From: Paraprevotella clara YIT 11840
Lineage (GTDB): Bacteria > Bacteroidota > Bacteroidia > Bacteroidales > Bacteroidaceae
Length of the DNA stretch: 64,000 nucleotides
Reading direction: 5' to 3'
Assembly (NCBI RefSeq): GCF_000233955.1
Contig: NZ_JH376595.1
Coordinates: 1 to 64,000, forward strand
The notes under the pieces were generated by a model that was given only the letters and a program-made list of their open reading frames with translations, had not been told where the DNA came from and did no database searches. Below are positions 52,454 to 62,001 of the stretch, one piece after another. Numbering within the stretch: the first letter of the stretch is position 1; every line of letters starts with the position of its first letter. Both the position numbers and the translations under genes were made by a program.

Positions 52454-54253
52454 TTAGTCGTCGGATAAGTCGGCCAGGGTCTTACGGTAAAGGGTCAGCA
52501 CGTGCGACTTGCGGATGAAGCCCATGAACGTGCCTTCCGTGTCTACTACCGGAAGCGTCCAGGCCTGCGTCTTGTCGAACGTGAGCAGTACCACGTCCAT
52601 GGAGTCGTCGATGTTCAGGCGGGCCACCGGCTCTTTCATCAGTTGGCCGATTTGGAAACGGTGATACAATTCCTGCCGGAACATGATGGGGCGGACATCG
52701 TCCAGATAGATGATACCCACCAGACGGTGCTGGCGGTCCACCACCGGGAACACGTCGCGGCGCGAAGCCGAGATGGTTTTTACCAATTCGCTCAAATCCA
52801 TGTCCGGATACAGGTATTCGTCGTATTTCTCGATGACCGAGTCGAGACTCATCAGCGTGAGTATGGCACGGTCTTTATGGTGCGTGAGCAACTGGCCTCT
52901 TTTGGCCAAACGCATGGAATAGATGCTGTGGGGCTCGAAAGAAATAATGGTCAGGTAGGCACAGACGGATACAATCATCAGGGGCATGAATAGCTGATAG
53001 CCTCCGGTGAGTTCCGCGATAAGGAATATGCCTGTCAGCGGGGCGTGCATGACGCCACTCATCAGTCCCGCCATGCCGATCATGGCAAAATTCCGTTCGG
53101 GCAAGTAAATGCCCAGACAACGGTAGAAGTTCCAAAGGCGGGCGAAAATAAAGCCTGAGATACAACCCAAAAACAGGCTGGGGGCGAAAATACCGCCACA
53201 ACCGCCGCCGCCGTTGGTGGCCGTGGAGGCGAAGACTTTGAAGATAAGCACCAACGCCAGGTAAAGCAACAACAGGTTGCCGTGTCCGTAGAACAACGAA
53301 CTGTCCATCGCCGTGTCCCAGTCTTTCGCGCTGTTTCCGTTAAGCAGCAGGTTGATAAGGTCGTAGCCTTCTCCGTACAACGAAGGGAAAAGATAGATGA
53401 GGATGCTCAGCGTGGCTCCGCCGATGAGGAGCTTGACGTAAGGATTGGAATATTTGCGGAAGATGTCTTCCAGCGAGTTCATCGTGCGGGTGAAATAAAG
53501 CGATACCAGTCCGCAGAAGATGCCCAAAAGGATGTAGGCCGGTATTTTGTCTACGGCGAATCCGTTTTGCAGGTGGAATTCAAAGATTGTGTTCGTACCT
53601 GATACGGCGAATGTCACTCCGGCGGCCGTCACGCATGAAATCAGCAAAGGCAGCAAAGCTCCCATCGTGAGGTCTATCATGAGGACTTCGAGGGTGAATA
53701 CAAGCCCGGCAATCGGGGCTTTGAAGATGCCTGCCACGGCACCCGCCGCTCCGCAACCCACCAAAAGCATCAGTGTCTTGCTGTTGATGCGGAACAGGCG
53801 TCCGAGATTGGAACCGATGGCCGAACCGGTGAGCACGATGGGGGCTTCTGCTCCTACGGAACCTCCGAACCCGATGGTAATGGCACTGGCGATGACGCTC
53901 GACCATGTGTTGTGCGCCTTGATTTTACTCTGTTTGCGTGCGATGGCAAAGAGAATCTTGGTGACACCGTGGCTGATGTCGTCCTTTACGACGTAGCGGA
54001 CGAACAGTCCCGTCAGGAAAATACCGATGACGGGATACACCAGATAAAGGGCGTTGGAACCGGTGGCGTCGAAACGGTAGGTCAGGAGGTATTGTATCTG
54101 ATGGATGAGCCACTTCAGGAAGAGACCGGCGAAAGCGGTCAGCACACCGACCACAAAGCTAATCATCAGAATGAATTTCTGTTCGCTGAAGTTCATCCGT
54201 CGCCAGATGAACAAGCGTTCGAAAAATGTGAAATTCCTTTTTACCGCGTACAT
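52454..54253 (-). CDS. ClC-family chloride channel/antiporter with CBS domains
   Basis: This 599-residue protein has a ClC core of about 440 residues with GFGGSVGAEAPIVLTGSAIG and GIFKAPIAGLVFTLEVLMID, then GGCGGIFAPSLFLG and GVMHAPLTGIFLIAELTGG. Two C-terminal CBS domains (about 470-590) follow. The Glu in GAEAP and TLE are in the usual gating/selectivity positions. It moves chloride, or exchanges chloride for protons, at the inner membrane. Confidence 0.94.
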   Translation of the reverse strand: MYAVKRNFTFFERLFIWRRMNFSEQKFILMISFVVGVLTAFAGLFLKWLIHQIQYLLTYRFDATGSNALYLVYPVIGIFLTGLFVRYVVKDDISHGVTKILFAIARKQSKIKAHNTWSSVIASAITIGFGGSVGAEAPIVLTGSAIGSNLGRLFRINSKTLMLLVGCGAAGAVAGIFKAPIAGLVFTLEVLMIDLTMGALLPLLISCVTAAGVTFAVSGTNTIFEFHLQNGFAVDKIPAYILLGIFCGLVSLYFTRTMNSLEDIFRKYSNPYVKLLIGGATLSILIYLFPSLYGEGYDLINLLLNGNSAKDWDTAMDSSLFYGHGNLLLLYLALVLIFKVFASTATNGGGGCGGIFAPSLFLGCISGFIFARLWNFYRCLGIYLPERNFAMIGMAGLMSGVMHAPLTGIFLIAELTGGYQLFMPLMIVSVCAYLTIISFEPHSIYSMRLAKRGQLLTHHKDRAILTLMSLDSVIEKYDEYLYPDMDLSELVKTISASRRDVFPVVDRQHRLVGIIYLDDVRPIMFRQELYHRFQIGQLMKEPVARLNIDDSMDVVLLTFDKTQAWTLPVVDTEGTFMGFIRKSHVLTLYRKTLADLSDD

Positions 54254-54265
54254 GATTTTTTCTGC

Positions 54266-54835
54266 TTATTTCCTGATAATGGCTACTTCGCCGTCCGAAC
54301 CCAGTTTGATGATACTGCTGGGAACGGCTTTCGTTTTTTCCTTCCGGCGGCTTTGTACAATGTAGTCTACCGCATTTTTTATTTCGTCGCTGATGTCGTC
54401 GAAACAAGCCGGCGAAGGCTCGCCGCTCACGTTGGCCGAGGTGGACACGACGGCTTTCTGGAAACGGTAACACAACTGGCGGCTGAATTCCTCACGGGTG
54501 ACGCGGATGCCTACACTGCCGTCTTCGGCCAGCAAGTTGGGGGCCAGGTTCTTGGCCTTGTCGAAAATGATGGTGAGCGGACGGGTGGCATATTCTATCA
54601 AGTCCCAAGCCACGTTGGGCACATCGCTTACGTAACGCTGCAACCGGTGGTCGGAGTCTACCAGGCAAATGAGTGCCTTGCTGTCGTCGCGCTTCTTGAT
54701 GTCGTACACACGACGGACAGCCTCTTCGTTGGTGGCATCGCAGCCGATTCCCCATATCGTGTCCGTAGGGTAGAGGATGACGCCGCCCCGGCGCATGACC
54801 TCTACCGCCTGTCTGATGTCTTCTTCTTTATTCAT
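54266..54835 (-). CDS. L-threonylcarbamoyladenylate synthase (Sua5/YrdC family)
   Basis: This 189-residue single-domain YrdC protein has GGVILYPTDTIWGIGCDATN, KKRDDSKALICLVDS, RPLTIIFDKAKNLAPNLLAE and VVSTSANVSGEPSPACFDDI. It makes threonylcarbamoyl-AMP for the t6A37 modification of tRNA. Operon with prfC and the ClC gene. Confidence 0.94.
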   Translation of the reverse strand: MNKEEDIRQAVEVMRRGGVILYPTDTIWGIGCDATNEEAVRRVYDIKKRDDSKALICLVDSDHRLQRYVSDVPNVAWDLIEYATRPLTIIFDKAKNLAPNLLAEDGSVGIRVTREEFSRQLCYRFQKAVVSTSANVSGEPSPACFDDISDEIKNAVDYIVQSRRKEKTKAVPSSIIKLGSDGEVAIIRK

Positions 54836-54857
54836 GTCCGTTTGTCCGGTTTAAACT

Positions 54858-56423
54858 TTAAAATTCGCTCGTGAAATGGAATTTGATGTGCTCGAAATCG
54901 TTCTGGGCCATCTGGAGCACGTAGTTGCTGTCGGCCAAGAAAACGTCGCGGCCTTCGCGGTCCTTGGCCATGAACTGATACTTGCGCTTTTTGAAGGCTT
55001 CCAATTGTGCCTCGTCGTCGCTTTCTATCCAGCACGCCTTGTACAGGCTGACGGGTTCCCAACGACATTTGGCATTATACTCATTTTCCAGACGGTATTG
55101 TATCACTTCAAACTGTAATTGTCCTACCGTACCGATGATTTTCCGTCCGTTGAACTGGTTGACGAAGAGCTGTGCCACGCCCTCGTCCATCAACTGTTCG
55201 ATACCCTTGTTCAACTGTTTGGTCTTCATGGGGTCGGCATTCTCGATGTATTTGAACATTTCGGGAGAGAAACTCGGCAGTCCGCGGAAATGTATCATCT
55301 CTCCTTCGGTCAGTGTGTCGCCGATCTTGAATATGCCGTTGTCCGGCAGTCCCACGATGTCGCCGGGCCAGGCCTCGTCTATCGTGCTTTTCTTTTGTGC
55401 CATGAACTGTGTGGGCGAAGAAAAGCGCAGCGTCTTGTTTTGGCGTACATGCAAGTAAGGCGCGTTGCGCACGAACTTACCGGAACATACTTTGCAGAAG
55501 GCGATACATGAACGGTGGTTAGGGTCGATGTTGGCTGTGATTTTGAAGATGAAACCGCTGAACTTCGGCTCTTCCGGCCTGACCGTGCGCTCTTCGGCCA
55601 ACGTCGGACGCGGGCTGGGTGCAATCTGCACGAAGCAGTCCAATAGCTCTTTTACACCGAAATTGTTCAGTGCCGACCCGAAGAAGACGGGAGCTACTTC
55701 GGCTTCCAAATAGGTCTGAACGTCGAACTCGGGATAGACACCGTCCACTAACTCCAAGTCCGTCCGCAGTTTGTCGGCATCGGCCTGGCCAACGTGAGCT
55801 TCCAGTGCATCGCTGTGGATGTCCACCTCCACCTTTTCCGTTACCTTTTGCTTGTCGGGGGTGAACAGGTCGAGGCGTTGCTCGTAGATGTTGTACACCC
55901 CTTTGAAACGTTGTCCTTGGTTGATGGGCCATGAGAGAGGGCGCACCTTGATTTGCAACTCCTGTTCCAGTTCGTCCAAAAGGTCGAAGGGGTCTTTTCC
56001 CTCACGGTCCATCTTGTTGATGAAGATAATGACCGGCGTTTTGCGCATACGGCAGACCGTCATCAGTTTCCGGGTCTGCGCCTCCACGCCTTTCGCACTG
56101 TCCACGACGATGATGGCGCTGTCCACTGCTGTCAGCGTGCGGAACGTATCTTCGGCAAAGTCCTGATGGCCCGGGGTGTCCAGGATATTCACTTTGTAAT
56201 CCTTGTAGTCGAATTCCATGACGGAAGTCGTGACCGAAATACCGCGTTGTTTTTCGATTTCCATCCAGTCGCTGGTGGCCGTTTTCTTGATTTTGTTGTT
56301 CTTGACGGCTCCGGCCACCTGGATTTGCCCACCGAAGAGCAATAGTTTTTCGGTGAGGGTGGTCTTTCCGGCGTCCGGATGGGAAATAATGGCAAAAGTC
56401 CTTCTTCTTTCTATTTCATTCAT
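54858..56423 (-). CDS. prfC: Peptide chain release factor 3
   Basis: This 521-residue translational GTPase has G1 [10 protein letters not shown]2 [12 protein letters not shown]3 [16 protein letters not shown] and G4 [12 protein letters not shown]. The family-specific C-terminal domain includes [20 protein letters not shown] sequence ([15 protein letters not shown]). It recycles RF1/RF2 from the ribosome after termination. Confidence 0.97.
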   Translation of the reverse strand: MNEIERRRTFAIISHPDAGKTTLTEKLLLFGGQIQVAGAVKNNKIKKTATSDWMEIEKQRGISVTTSVMEFDYKDYKVNILDTPGHQDFAEDTFRTLTAVDSAIIVVDSAKGVEAQTRKLMTVCRMRKTPVIIFINKMDREGKDPFDLLDELEQELQIKVRPLSWPINQGQRFKGVYNIYEQRLDLFTPDKQKVTEKVEVDIHSDALEAHVGQADADKLRTDLELVDGVYPEFDVQTYLEAEVAPVFFGSALNNFGVKELLDCFVQIAPSPRPTLAEERTVRPEEPKFSGFIFKITANIDPNHRSCIAFCKVCSGKFVRNAPYLHVRQNKTLRFSSPTQFMAQKKSTIDEAWPGDIVGLPDNGIFKIGDTLTEGEMIHFRGLPSFSPEMFKYIENADPMKTKQLNKGIEQLMDEGVAQLFVNQFNGRKIIGTVGQLQFEVIQYRLENEYNAKCRWEPVSLYKACWIESDDEAQLEAFKKRKYQFMAKDREGRDVFLADSNYVLQMAQNDFEHIKFHFTSEF

Positions 56424-56441
56424 ACGTTTCGATGCGTCGGT

Positions 56442-57302
56442 TTAATTTTGTTCTAATTTCTGGATGCACTCGGTCAGCGAGTCTTCCCAATAGGGAATGT
56501 CGATGTGATAAGTCTCTTTGATTTTGGTCTTGTCGAGCACGGAATAATGAGGCCGTGCCGCCGGTGCGGGATATTCTTCCGTATGGAGCGGACGTACCTT
56601 GCAGGTGGTGATGTCGGCTATGCGGTGGATGGCTTTGGTAAAGTCGTACCATGAGATGGCTCCCTCGTTGCTGAAATGGTAAATTCCGGGAACGAAATCC
56701 TGTGTCAGTACGGCAAAGATGGCCACCGCCAGGTCGCGTGCGTAAGTCGGCGTGCCGATTTGGTCGAAGATGACCCCGAGACTCTCTTTTTCCCGACCTA
56801 ACCGCAACATGGTCTTGACGAAGTTGTTGCCGAAAGTGGAGTAGAGCCATGCCGTGCGGATGACGACCGATTCGGGGCAGTTCCGCATGACGGCTTCTTC
56901 GCCTGCCAGTTTGGTGCGGCCGTACGCCGTAGCCGGGCATGTCGGTTCCTCCTCGCGGTAGGGAATGTGTGCAGTCCCGTCGAACACGTAGTCCGTAGAA
57001 ACCTGTATCATGCAGCCGCCCCGTTCATGCACGGCCTTGGCCAGATAGCCCGGGGCTGTATGGTTCAGCAAGTCGCAGAACGCTTCGTCGCTTTCCGCTT
57101 TGTCTACGGCCGTGTAAGCCGCACAGTTCACGATACAGTCAATTTCGTGCATGCCGACGAATGACTTTACGGCTTTCTCGTCGGTGATGTCCAACTCTTT
57201 CACGTCTGTGAAAAAATAATTGAATTCCGGATGACCGGCAGCCAGAAGCTGCATTTCATTGCCCAGTTGGCCGTTGCAGCCTGTTACTAAAATATTTTTC
57301 AT
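56442..57302 (-). CDS. rfbD: dTDP-4-dehydrorhamnose reductase
   Basis: ATG 57302 (MKNILVTGCNGQLGNEMQ) gives 286 residues; the TTG at 57329 is also in frame. Motifs are the Gly-rich NADPH site, TDYVFDGTAHIPYREEEP, the YGRTKLAGE catalytic Tyr/Lys and VIRTAWLYSTFGNNFVKT. It catalyses the last step of dTDP-L-rhamnose synthesis. The other rhamnose genes are not here. Confidence 0.93.
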   Translation of the reverse strand: MKNILVTGCNGQLGNEMQLLAAGHPEFNYFFTDVKELDITDEKAVKSFVGMHEIDCIVNCAAYTAVDKAESDEAFCDLLNHTAPGYLAKAVHERGGCMIQVSTDYVFDGTAHIPYREEEPTCPATAYGRTKLAGEEAVMRNCPESVVIRTAWLYSTFGNNFVKTMLRLGREKESLGVIFDQIGTPTYARDLAVAIFAVLTQDFVPGIYHFSNEGAISWYDFTKAIHRIADITTCKVRPLHTEEYPAPAARPHYSVLDKTKIKETYHIDIPYWEDSLTECIQKLEQN

Positions 57303-57321
57303 ATCGTTTGTTTCCTTTTGT

Positions 57322-57867
57322 TCATTCAAATTTCAATTCGCCTGCTTTGTCCTGCTTGTAATAGTCGGACAGCATGGCCAAAAGTTTGGTGATGTCGGCC
57401 ACGGCCTTGGCGGTCTCGTCGCTTATCGGTTTGTGTTGCAGGCGGAGCAACATCACGCCGTAGAGGGCATCGAAACAGTTTTCCAATTCCGACACGTCCT
57501 TTTTGTCTCCCTTGTTGCGGAGTTCTACGATGTAGGGTAAGGCCTTGTAATAAGCAGCCGTGTAGAACGGAAACTTGGAGGACTGCAACAGTTGGTTGTG
57601 CAAGTCGGTGAGCCACAGGATGATGTTCCGGTTGATTTGCAGGTGGCCACCCTCCTGTATGCCTTCTTCCTTCATCATGCGGATGAGATGGCTGTACCAT
57701 TCTTCCATTTCTTTTTCCGTTTCCTCCGTGGCTCTGAACTGTGCCAGATAGTTCTGTTTGAGTTCATCCGGGTCCAAGTGGTGGGCACGGAGAATATCTT
57801 CCACCTGCCACATGTAAAGCAGGTATTCGGCAATGTTTTTTTCTTTAAGTTGTTGGGCTATATACAT
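57322..57867 (-). CDS. DUF4924 family protein
   Basis: This 181-residue, mostly helical, soluble protein starts MYIAQQLKEKNIAEYLLYMW and has EDILRAHHLDPDELKQNYLA, then NIILWLTDLHNQLLQSSKFP, as in the Bacteroidales DUF4924 family. No motif suggests a catalytic role. It lies five bases after the LysE-like gene and just before rfbD. Confidence 0.85.
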   Translation of the reverse strand: MYIAQQLKEKNIAEYLLYMWQVEDILRAHHLDPDELKQNYLAQFRATEETEKEMEEWYSHLIRMMKEEGIQEGGHLQINRNIILWLTDLHNQLLQSSKFPFYTAAYYKALPYIVELRNKGDKKDVSELENCFDALYGVMLLRLQHKPISDETAKAVADITKLLAMLSDYYKQDKAGELKFE

Positions 57868-57871
57868 ATAT

Positions 57872-58528
57872 TTATAACGATAAACCGGTCAGCGTGACGG
57901 CAAACCCCACGATAGAGGCCACAATGACAACCACTCCTATGAGCCTGTTCAGCAAATAGATGCCTTTGACATCGAAACGGCTGCGCACCTTGTCTATGAA
58001 ATAAGTCAGGACGAACCACCATATCATGGCTCCGACGAGTATGGACAAGTAACCCAGAGATTGCTGTACCACGTGGTCGGGGACGACAAAGGTGAAGCGG
58101 GCGAACAACGCCACGAACAGAAAGATGATGAGAGGGTTGGAAAACGTGACCAGAAAACCGGTCACCATATTGTGTATCAGCGTACCTTTACGGGGAGAAG
58201 TCGGGCGGATGGATTTCGCCGGATTGCAACGGTAAGTGTACCATCCGAAAAAGAAGAGCATGATACTGCCCGCCATCTGCAGGTAGAACATGTTGTCTTT
58301 GTTTTCAATGAAGTCTACCACGAAACTCATTCCGAATCCCGTAATCAAAGCATATATGATGTCGCTGAAAGCTGCTCCGATTCCTGTGACGAAGCCATAC
58401 CAGCGCCCTTTGTTCAGTGTACGCTGAATGCAAAGCACTCCGACTGGTCCCATGGGAGCGGATGCCACCACGCCGATGAGCAATCCTTTTATGATTAAAT
58501 CTAATGTACTAACCGGTTCAAACCACAT
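57872..58528 (-). CDS. LysE-family amino acid exporter
   Basis: This 218-residue protein has six helices and the LysE opening IKGLLIGVVASAPMGPVGVL, GIGAAFSDIIYALITG and LVTFSNPLIIFLFVALFARF. It exports amino acids or related compounds. It is the first gene of the minus-strand operon running down to fmt. Confidence 0.92.
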   Translation of the reverse strand: MWFEPVSTLDLIIKGLLIGVVASAPMGPVGVLCIQRTLNKGRWYGFVTGIGAAFSDIIYALITGFGMSFVVDFIENKDNMFYLQMAGSIMLFFFGWYTYRCNPAKSIRPTSPRKGTLIHNMVTGFLVTFSNPLIIFLFVALFARFTFVVPDHVVQQSLGYLSILVGAMIWWFVLTYFIDKVRSRFDVKGIYLLNRLIGVVVIVASIVGFAVTLTGLSL

Positions 58529-58638
58529 AATAGGTGCAAAATTGGCATTTTTTCATGAGACTATAAAGAAAAGGCCGTTCTTTTTTTATTTTTCGTGAAA
58601 AAGAGTTTTTTTCTTTTCGCGGTTACATCTGTTTTTCT

Positions 58639-58646
58639 TAACTTTG
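58639..58646 (+). promoter_or_regulatory. -7 box of the ROK kinase gene
   Basis: TAACTTTG ends 33 bases before the ATG at 58680. The sequence further upstream is T-rich with no sharp -33 box. Confidence 0.5.
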
Positions 58647-58679
58647 AAAACTGTTATAATTAACTTTTATATATACATT

Positions 58680-59648
58680 ATGGCTATGGAAAATAAACCT
58701 TATGTAATAGGGCTTGATTTAGGAGGAACCAACTCAGTTTTCGGCATTGTGAATTCGGAAGGAAGTGTGGTGACTTCGACGTCTATCCGGACGAAAGGAC
58801 AGAACGATTTGGATGTCTATATGGACAGTGCTTGTGCCGCTTTGGCTCCGATGATAGAACAGGTGGGCGGCATCCAGAATATCAAGGGAATGGGAATCGG
58901 TGCGCCTAATGGTAACTATTATACCGGCAATATCGAACTGGCACCCAACCTGCCGTGGAAAGGAATCGTCCCGTTTGCGAAGAAATTCAGTGAACGATTG
59001 GGGATTCCCGTGGTCTTGACAAACGATGCCAATGCTGCGGCTATCGGTGAGATGACTTACGGAGTAGCCAAGGGAATGAAGAACTTCATCATGATTACTT
59101 TGGGCACGGGCGTGGGCAGCGGTATTGTAGTCAACGGTGAGTTGGTCTACGGTTGTGACGGGTTTGCCGGAGAATTGGGACATGTGATTGTGGATACGAC
59201 CCCGGAAGCCCGCTTGTGTGGCTGTGGCCGTAAGGGATGTTTGGAGACTTATTGTTCGGCCACGGGCGTGGCGCGCACGGCACGCGAGTTTCTCGCCAAA
59301 CGTACAGACGACACGGAGTTGCGTAAAATCCCGTTGGAGGAGATTACGTCGAAAGACGTATCTATTGCCGCTGAGCACGGTGACCAACTGGCACGCGATG
59401 TATATAAGTTTACCGGTGATTTGTTAGGACGCTCTTGTGCCAATTTTACCGCCTTCTGTAGTCCGGAGGCATACGTGTTTTTCGGTGGGCTGACAAAAGC
59501 CGGTAATCTGATTATGGACCCGATAAAAGAGGCATACGATGCTAATGTGCAGAACATATTCAAGGGAAAAGCCAAGATGTTGATTTCCCAAATGGATGAT
59601 GCACAAGCGGCTGTGGTAGGTGCTGCGGCATTGGCTTGGAAAATCTGA
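58680..59648 (+). CDS. ROK-family glucokinase-like sugar kinase
   Basis: ATG 58680 gives 322 residues. Motifs are YVIGLDLGGTNSVFGIV (ATP site), LTNDANAAAIGEMTYG with the catalytic Asp, LGTGVGSGIVVNGELVYG and the zinc motif CGCGRKGCLETYCSATGV with preceding His in GELGHVIV. It phosphorylates glucose or a related hexose. No N-terminal DNA-binding domain, so it is a kinase, not a repressor. Confidence 0.93.
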   Translation: MAMENKPYVIGLDLGGTNSVFGIVNSEGSVVTSTSIRTKGQNDLDVYMDSACAALAPMIEQVGGIQNIKGMGIGAPNGNYYTGNIELAPNLPWKGIVPFAKKFSERLGIPVVLTNDANAAAIGEMTYGVAKGMKNFIMITLGTGVGSGIVVNGELVYGCDGFAGELGHVIVDTTPEARLCGCGRKGCLETYCSATGVARTAREFLAKRTDDTELRKIPLEEITSKDVSIAAEHGDQLARDVYKFTGDLLGRSCANFTAFCSPEAYVFFGGLTKAGNLIMDPIKEAYDANVQNIFKGKAKMLISQMDDAQAAVVGAAALAWKI

Positions 59649-59700
59649 TTCATGCAAATCCCTTTCGTGGGTGAGAACGGAATTTTCTTTTTTCATTTAA

Positions 59701-59750
59701 AAAAGGCGTATCTTCCTATCGAAATAAATGGAAGATACGCCTTTTGGTTT
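59701..59750. terminator. Bidirectional terminator after the ROK kinase gene
   Basis: A perfect 16-bp stem, aaaaggcgtatcttcc (59701-59716) with 59730-59745, and a 13-base loop. A-rich and T-rich flanks serve both this gene and the converging zeta-toxin pair. Confidence 0.9.
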
Positions 59751-59792
59751 ATCATTCGTCCGGCAAACGGTTTTCCGGATAAATGGGTTTTG

Positions 59793-60023
59793 TCATCTGA
59801 TTTGGGGACGATAATTCTTGCGGATAGGATAGAGTTCCTCTGCTTTTACTTCAACAACTTGTCCTTCGCGGGCGATAATCAGAGTGGTATGGTTATGTTT
59901 TGCACGCTCCACGAGGCGTTTCTGAGCCAGGTATATGCCTTCGTCGATTTTGCGCTGCATTTCATAAACCTCATCCTCGCTCATTATCGTTTTCTTCGGT
60001 GTATTGGTCTTTGAATTTTTCAT
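59793..60023 (-). CDS. Small protein paired with a zeta-toxin-like kinase (possible antitoxin)
   Basis: ATG 60023 gives 76 residues (MKNSKTNTPKKTIMSEDEVY); ATG 60038 and 59984 are alternatives. The product is highly charged with a helical middle (QRKIDEGIYLAQKRLVERAK) and a strand pair at the end (LIIAREGQVVEVKAEELYPI). Its start overlaps the kinase gene by 53 bases, so the two are translationally coupled. An antitoxin role is inferred from pairing with a zeta-like protein; the order toxin-then-partner is the reverse of classic epsilon-zeta. Confidence 0.65.
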   Translation of the reverse strand: MKNSKTNTPKKTIMSEDEVYEMQRKIDEGIYLAQKRLVERAKHNHTTLIIAREGQVVEVKAEELYPIRKNYRPQIR

Positions 60024-60579
60024 ATACGGCTGGTTCAATAATAGTTATACTCTCGTCTTTGCATCCGTAGGCTATTTTATTAGCTGGACAGGTGCTGTTG
60101 TCATACAATGCCCAATAGTCGCATACGGGCATATAGAGGTTGAACAGGTTACTTAGGCCGTTGTCGTAACGACGGTAAATCACATCGAGCGGGATGTTGT
60201 GTCCACCTTCGCTTACGCGTTTGGCCACCCGTTTCACGGCCTGTTCCGGACTGCTCAGCGAAAAGAAGAGCAGCGTGACGAAATAGCCTCTTTTCTGTGC
60301 CTGTTTGATGAGCTTCACGTAAGACCGTGTAGCCAATGTCGTTTCAAAAGCAAAGGTTTCGCCTTCTTTCAACAAGTGGATGATGCGTTCTATCATCAGT
60401 CGTCCCGCCTGGATGGCTACGCCTTCGGGATTGAACGGAGACAGTCCGGCTGCGATTTCGTCGGCGTTGACGAATTCCCGGCAATCCAACATTTCCGGAA
60501 GTACGGTAAAGCTGGCTGTCGTTTTTCCGGCTCCGTTACAACCTGCAATGACGTACAAGTTGTGTTTTTGTTCTCCCAT
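59971..60579 (-). CDS. Zeta-toxin-like P-loop kinase
   Basis: This 202-residue protein has Walker A IAGCNGAGKTTASF (13-21), FVNADEIAAGLSPFNPEGVA with a conserved Asp, a lid region FAFETTLATRSYVKLIKQAQ and RVAKRVSEGGHNIP. This is the layout of zeta-type kinases, which phosphorylate UDP-GlcNAc in toxin systems, and of related family members with unknown substrates. Toxicity cannot be claimed from sequence. Confidence 0.85.
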   Translation of the reverse strand: MGEQKHNLYVIAGCNGAGKTTASFTVLPEMLDCREFVNADEIAAGLSPFNPEGVAIQAGRLMIERIIHLLKEGETFAFETTLATRSYVKLIKQAQKRGYFVTLLFFSLSSPEQAVKRVAKRVSEGGHNIPLDVIYRRYDNGLSNLFNLYMPVCDYWALYDNSTCPANKIAYGCKDESITIIEPAVYEKFKDQYTEENDNERG

Positions 60580-60682
60580 TACATTATTTATTTAAATACT
60601 GAATGACAAAGATACGATTTGGCGATGAATCCGGCAATATTTCCGGTTCCTTTTTAAGGGGGCTGAGTGAAAAAGCAGACGG

Positions 60683-61366
60683 TCAGTCTTTCTTTTTCAG
60701 CAAATCGGGACGCAAAGCCTTTGTGCGTTCGAAAGACTGTTGCAGTTCCCATTCCTTAATCTTGGCTTCGTGCCCGGAAAGTAAAATTTCCGGCACGGTC
60801 CAACCTTTATAATCGGCCGGCCGGGTATATACGGGAGCAGCCAGCAGGTTGTCCTGGAACGAGTCGGAGAGGGCGCTTTGTTCGTCGCCGATGACACCGG
60901 GCACGATACGTACGATGGCATCTGTCATGACAGCGGCTGCCAGTTCTCCGCCCGTCAGTACGTAATCTCCTATACTGACTTCTTTCGTGATGAGGTGTTC
61001 ACGGATGCGGTAGTCTATACCTTTATAATGTCCGCACAGGATGATGAGGTTTTCACAAAGGGAGAGCGTGTTGGCCATCGGTTGGTCGAACTGTTCGCCG
61101 TCCGGTGTGGTGAAAATCACTTCGTCGTAGTCCCGTTCAGCCTTCAAGGCCGAGATGCAGCGGTCTATTGGTTCGCACTGCATCACCATGCCCGCAAAGC
61201 CGCCGAAAGGATAGTCGTCCACCCGGCGGTACTTATTCGTGGCATAGTCGCGCAAGTTGTGCAAATGGATTTCCACCAAGCCTTTCTTTTGGGCACGTCC
61301 TAATATGCTTTCACGCACAAAGCCTTCGAGCAATTCCGGCAAAACGGTAATGATGTCTATTCTCAT
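60683..61366 (-). CDS. trmD: tRNA (guanine-N1)-methyltransferase
   Basis: This 227-residue SPOUT-fold enzyme methylates G37 of tRNAs. Motifs are [54 protein letters not shown] and [20 protein letters not shown] (trefoil knot binding S-adenosylmethionine). Ends 104 bases before the zeta-like gene. Confidence 0.97.
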   Translation of the reverse strand: MRIDIITVLPELLEGFVRESILGRAQKKGLVEIHLHNLRDYATNKYRRVDDYPFGGFAGMVMQCEPIDRCISALKAERDYDEVIFTTPDGEQFDQPMANTLSLCENLIILCGHYKGIDYRIREHLITKEVSIGDYVLTGGELAAAVMTDAIVRIVPGVIGDEQSALSDSFQDNLLAAPVYTRPADYKGWTVPEILLSGHEAKIKEWELQQSFERTKALRPDLLKKKD

Positions 61367-61494
61367 GGGAATCTGTTTTCTTGTAATCTACTGCAAAAGT
61401 AGTGATTTTGCGCCGGATTTCATGGCGTGTGGCGGCTGATTACTAAAAATAGAAGTTAAAAAGGAAATTTTGGGAACAGAAAACGTTCCGTAGA

Positions 61495-61526
61495 TTTGCT
61501 TTTCTAAACCTTTAGATATACATTTG
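61495..61526 (+). promoter_or_regulatory. Promoter of the BlaI/BlaR1-like operon
   Basis: TTTG at 61495-61498, a 20-bp spacer and TACATTTG at 61519-61526, 29 bases before the ATG. A second possible -7 box, TAGATTTG, overlaps at 61491-61498. Confidence 0.65.
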
Positions 61527-61555
61527 CCATATCAATAACTAAAGTATTAGAAATA

Positions 61556-61954
61556 ATGGGAAAGCAGGGTACACTGACAAAAGCTGAGATGCAAGTCATG
61601 AATATCCTTTGGAGTCTGCCTTCGATGAAGGGCACCATTTCGGATGTGCTTGAGGGGTACGGCGAGAAGAAACCGGCCTATACTACCGTAGCCACGTTCA
61701 TGAAGATTTTGTTGAACAAGGGATACGTGGGATTTGAGAAGCTGAAAGGAACGAAAACCCAGTGTTATTATCCTTTGATTACGAAACAGGAATATACGCG
61801 GAAAGTGCTGGACGGGGTGAAGGAGGACTTGTTCGGCGGTTCGTTGTCCTCTTTGGTTCGTTTTTTTGTCAAAGAGGAACGTATCTCGGAAGAAGAATTG
61901 AAAGAAATGCTTGAGATGGTGGAACGGCAGGGGGATGAGCCCCGGCGCGCGTAG
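61556..61954 (+). CDS. BlaI/MecI-family winged-helix repressor
   Basis: This 132-residue protein has the winged-helix TKAEMQVMNILWSLPSMKGT, then KPAYTTVATFMKILLNKGYV and a dimerisation helix region (ISEEELKEMLEMVERQG). BlaI-type repressors are cleaved after a signal from the membrane protease BlaR1, here coded just downstream. Likely represses its own operon. Confidence 0.92.
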   Translation: MGKQGTLTKAEMQVMNILWSLPSMKGTISDVLEGYGEKKPAYTTVATFMKILLNKGYVGFEKLKGTKTQCYYPLITKQEYTRKVLDGVKEDLFGGSLSSLVRFFVKEERISEEELKEMLEMVERQGDEPRRA

Positions 61955-62001
61955 CCCGCAGTCCACAGGGCATGGTGGTGGAACAGTTTAAAATATAGGA
62001 T

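Noticed and set aside
53912-54874. Open frame of 320 codons on the plus strand
   Set aside because: It is antisense to the ClC and YrdC genes and shows no recognisable domain.
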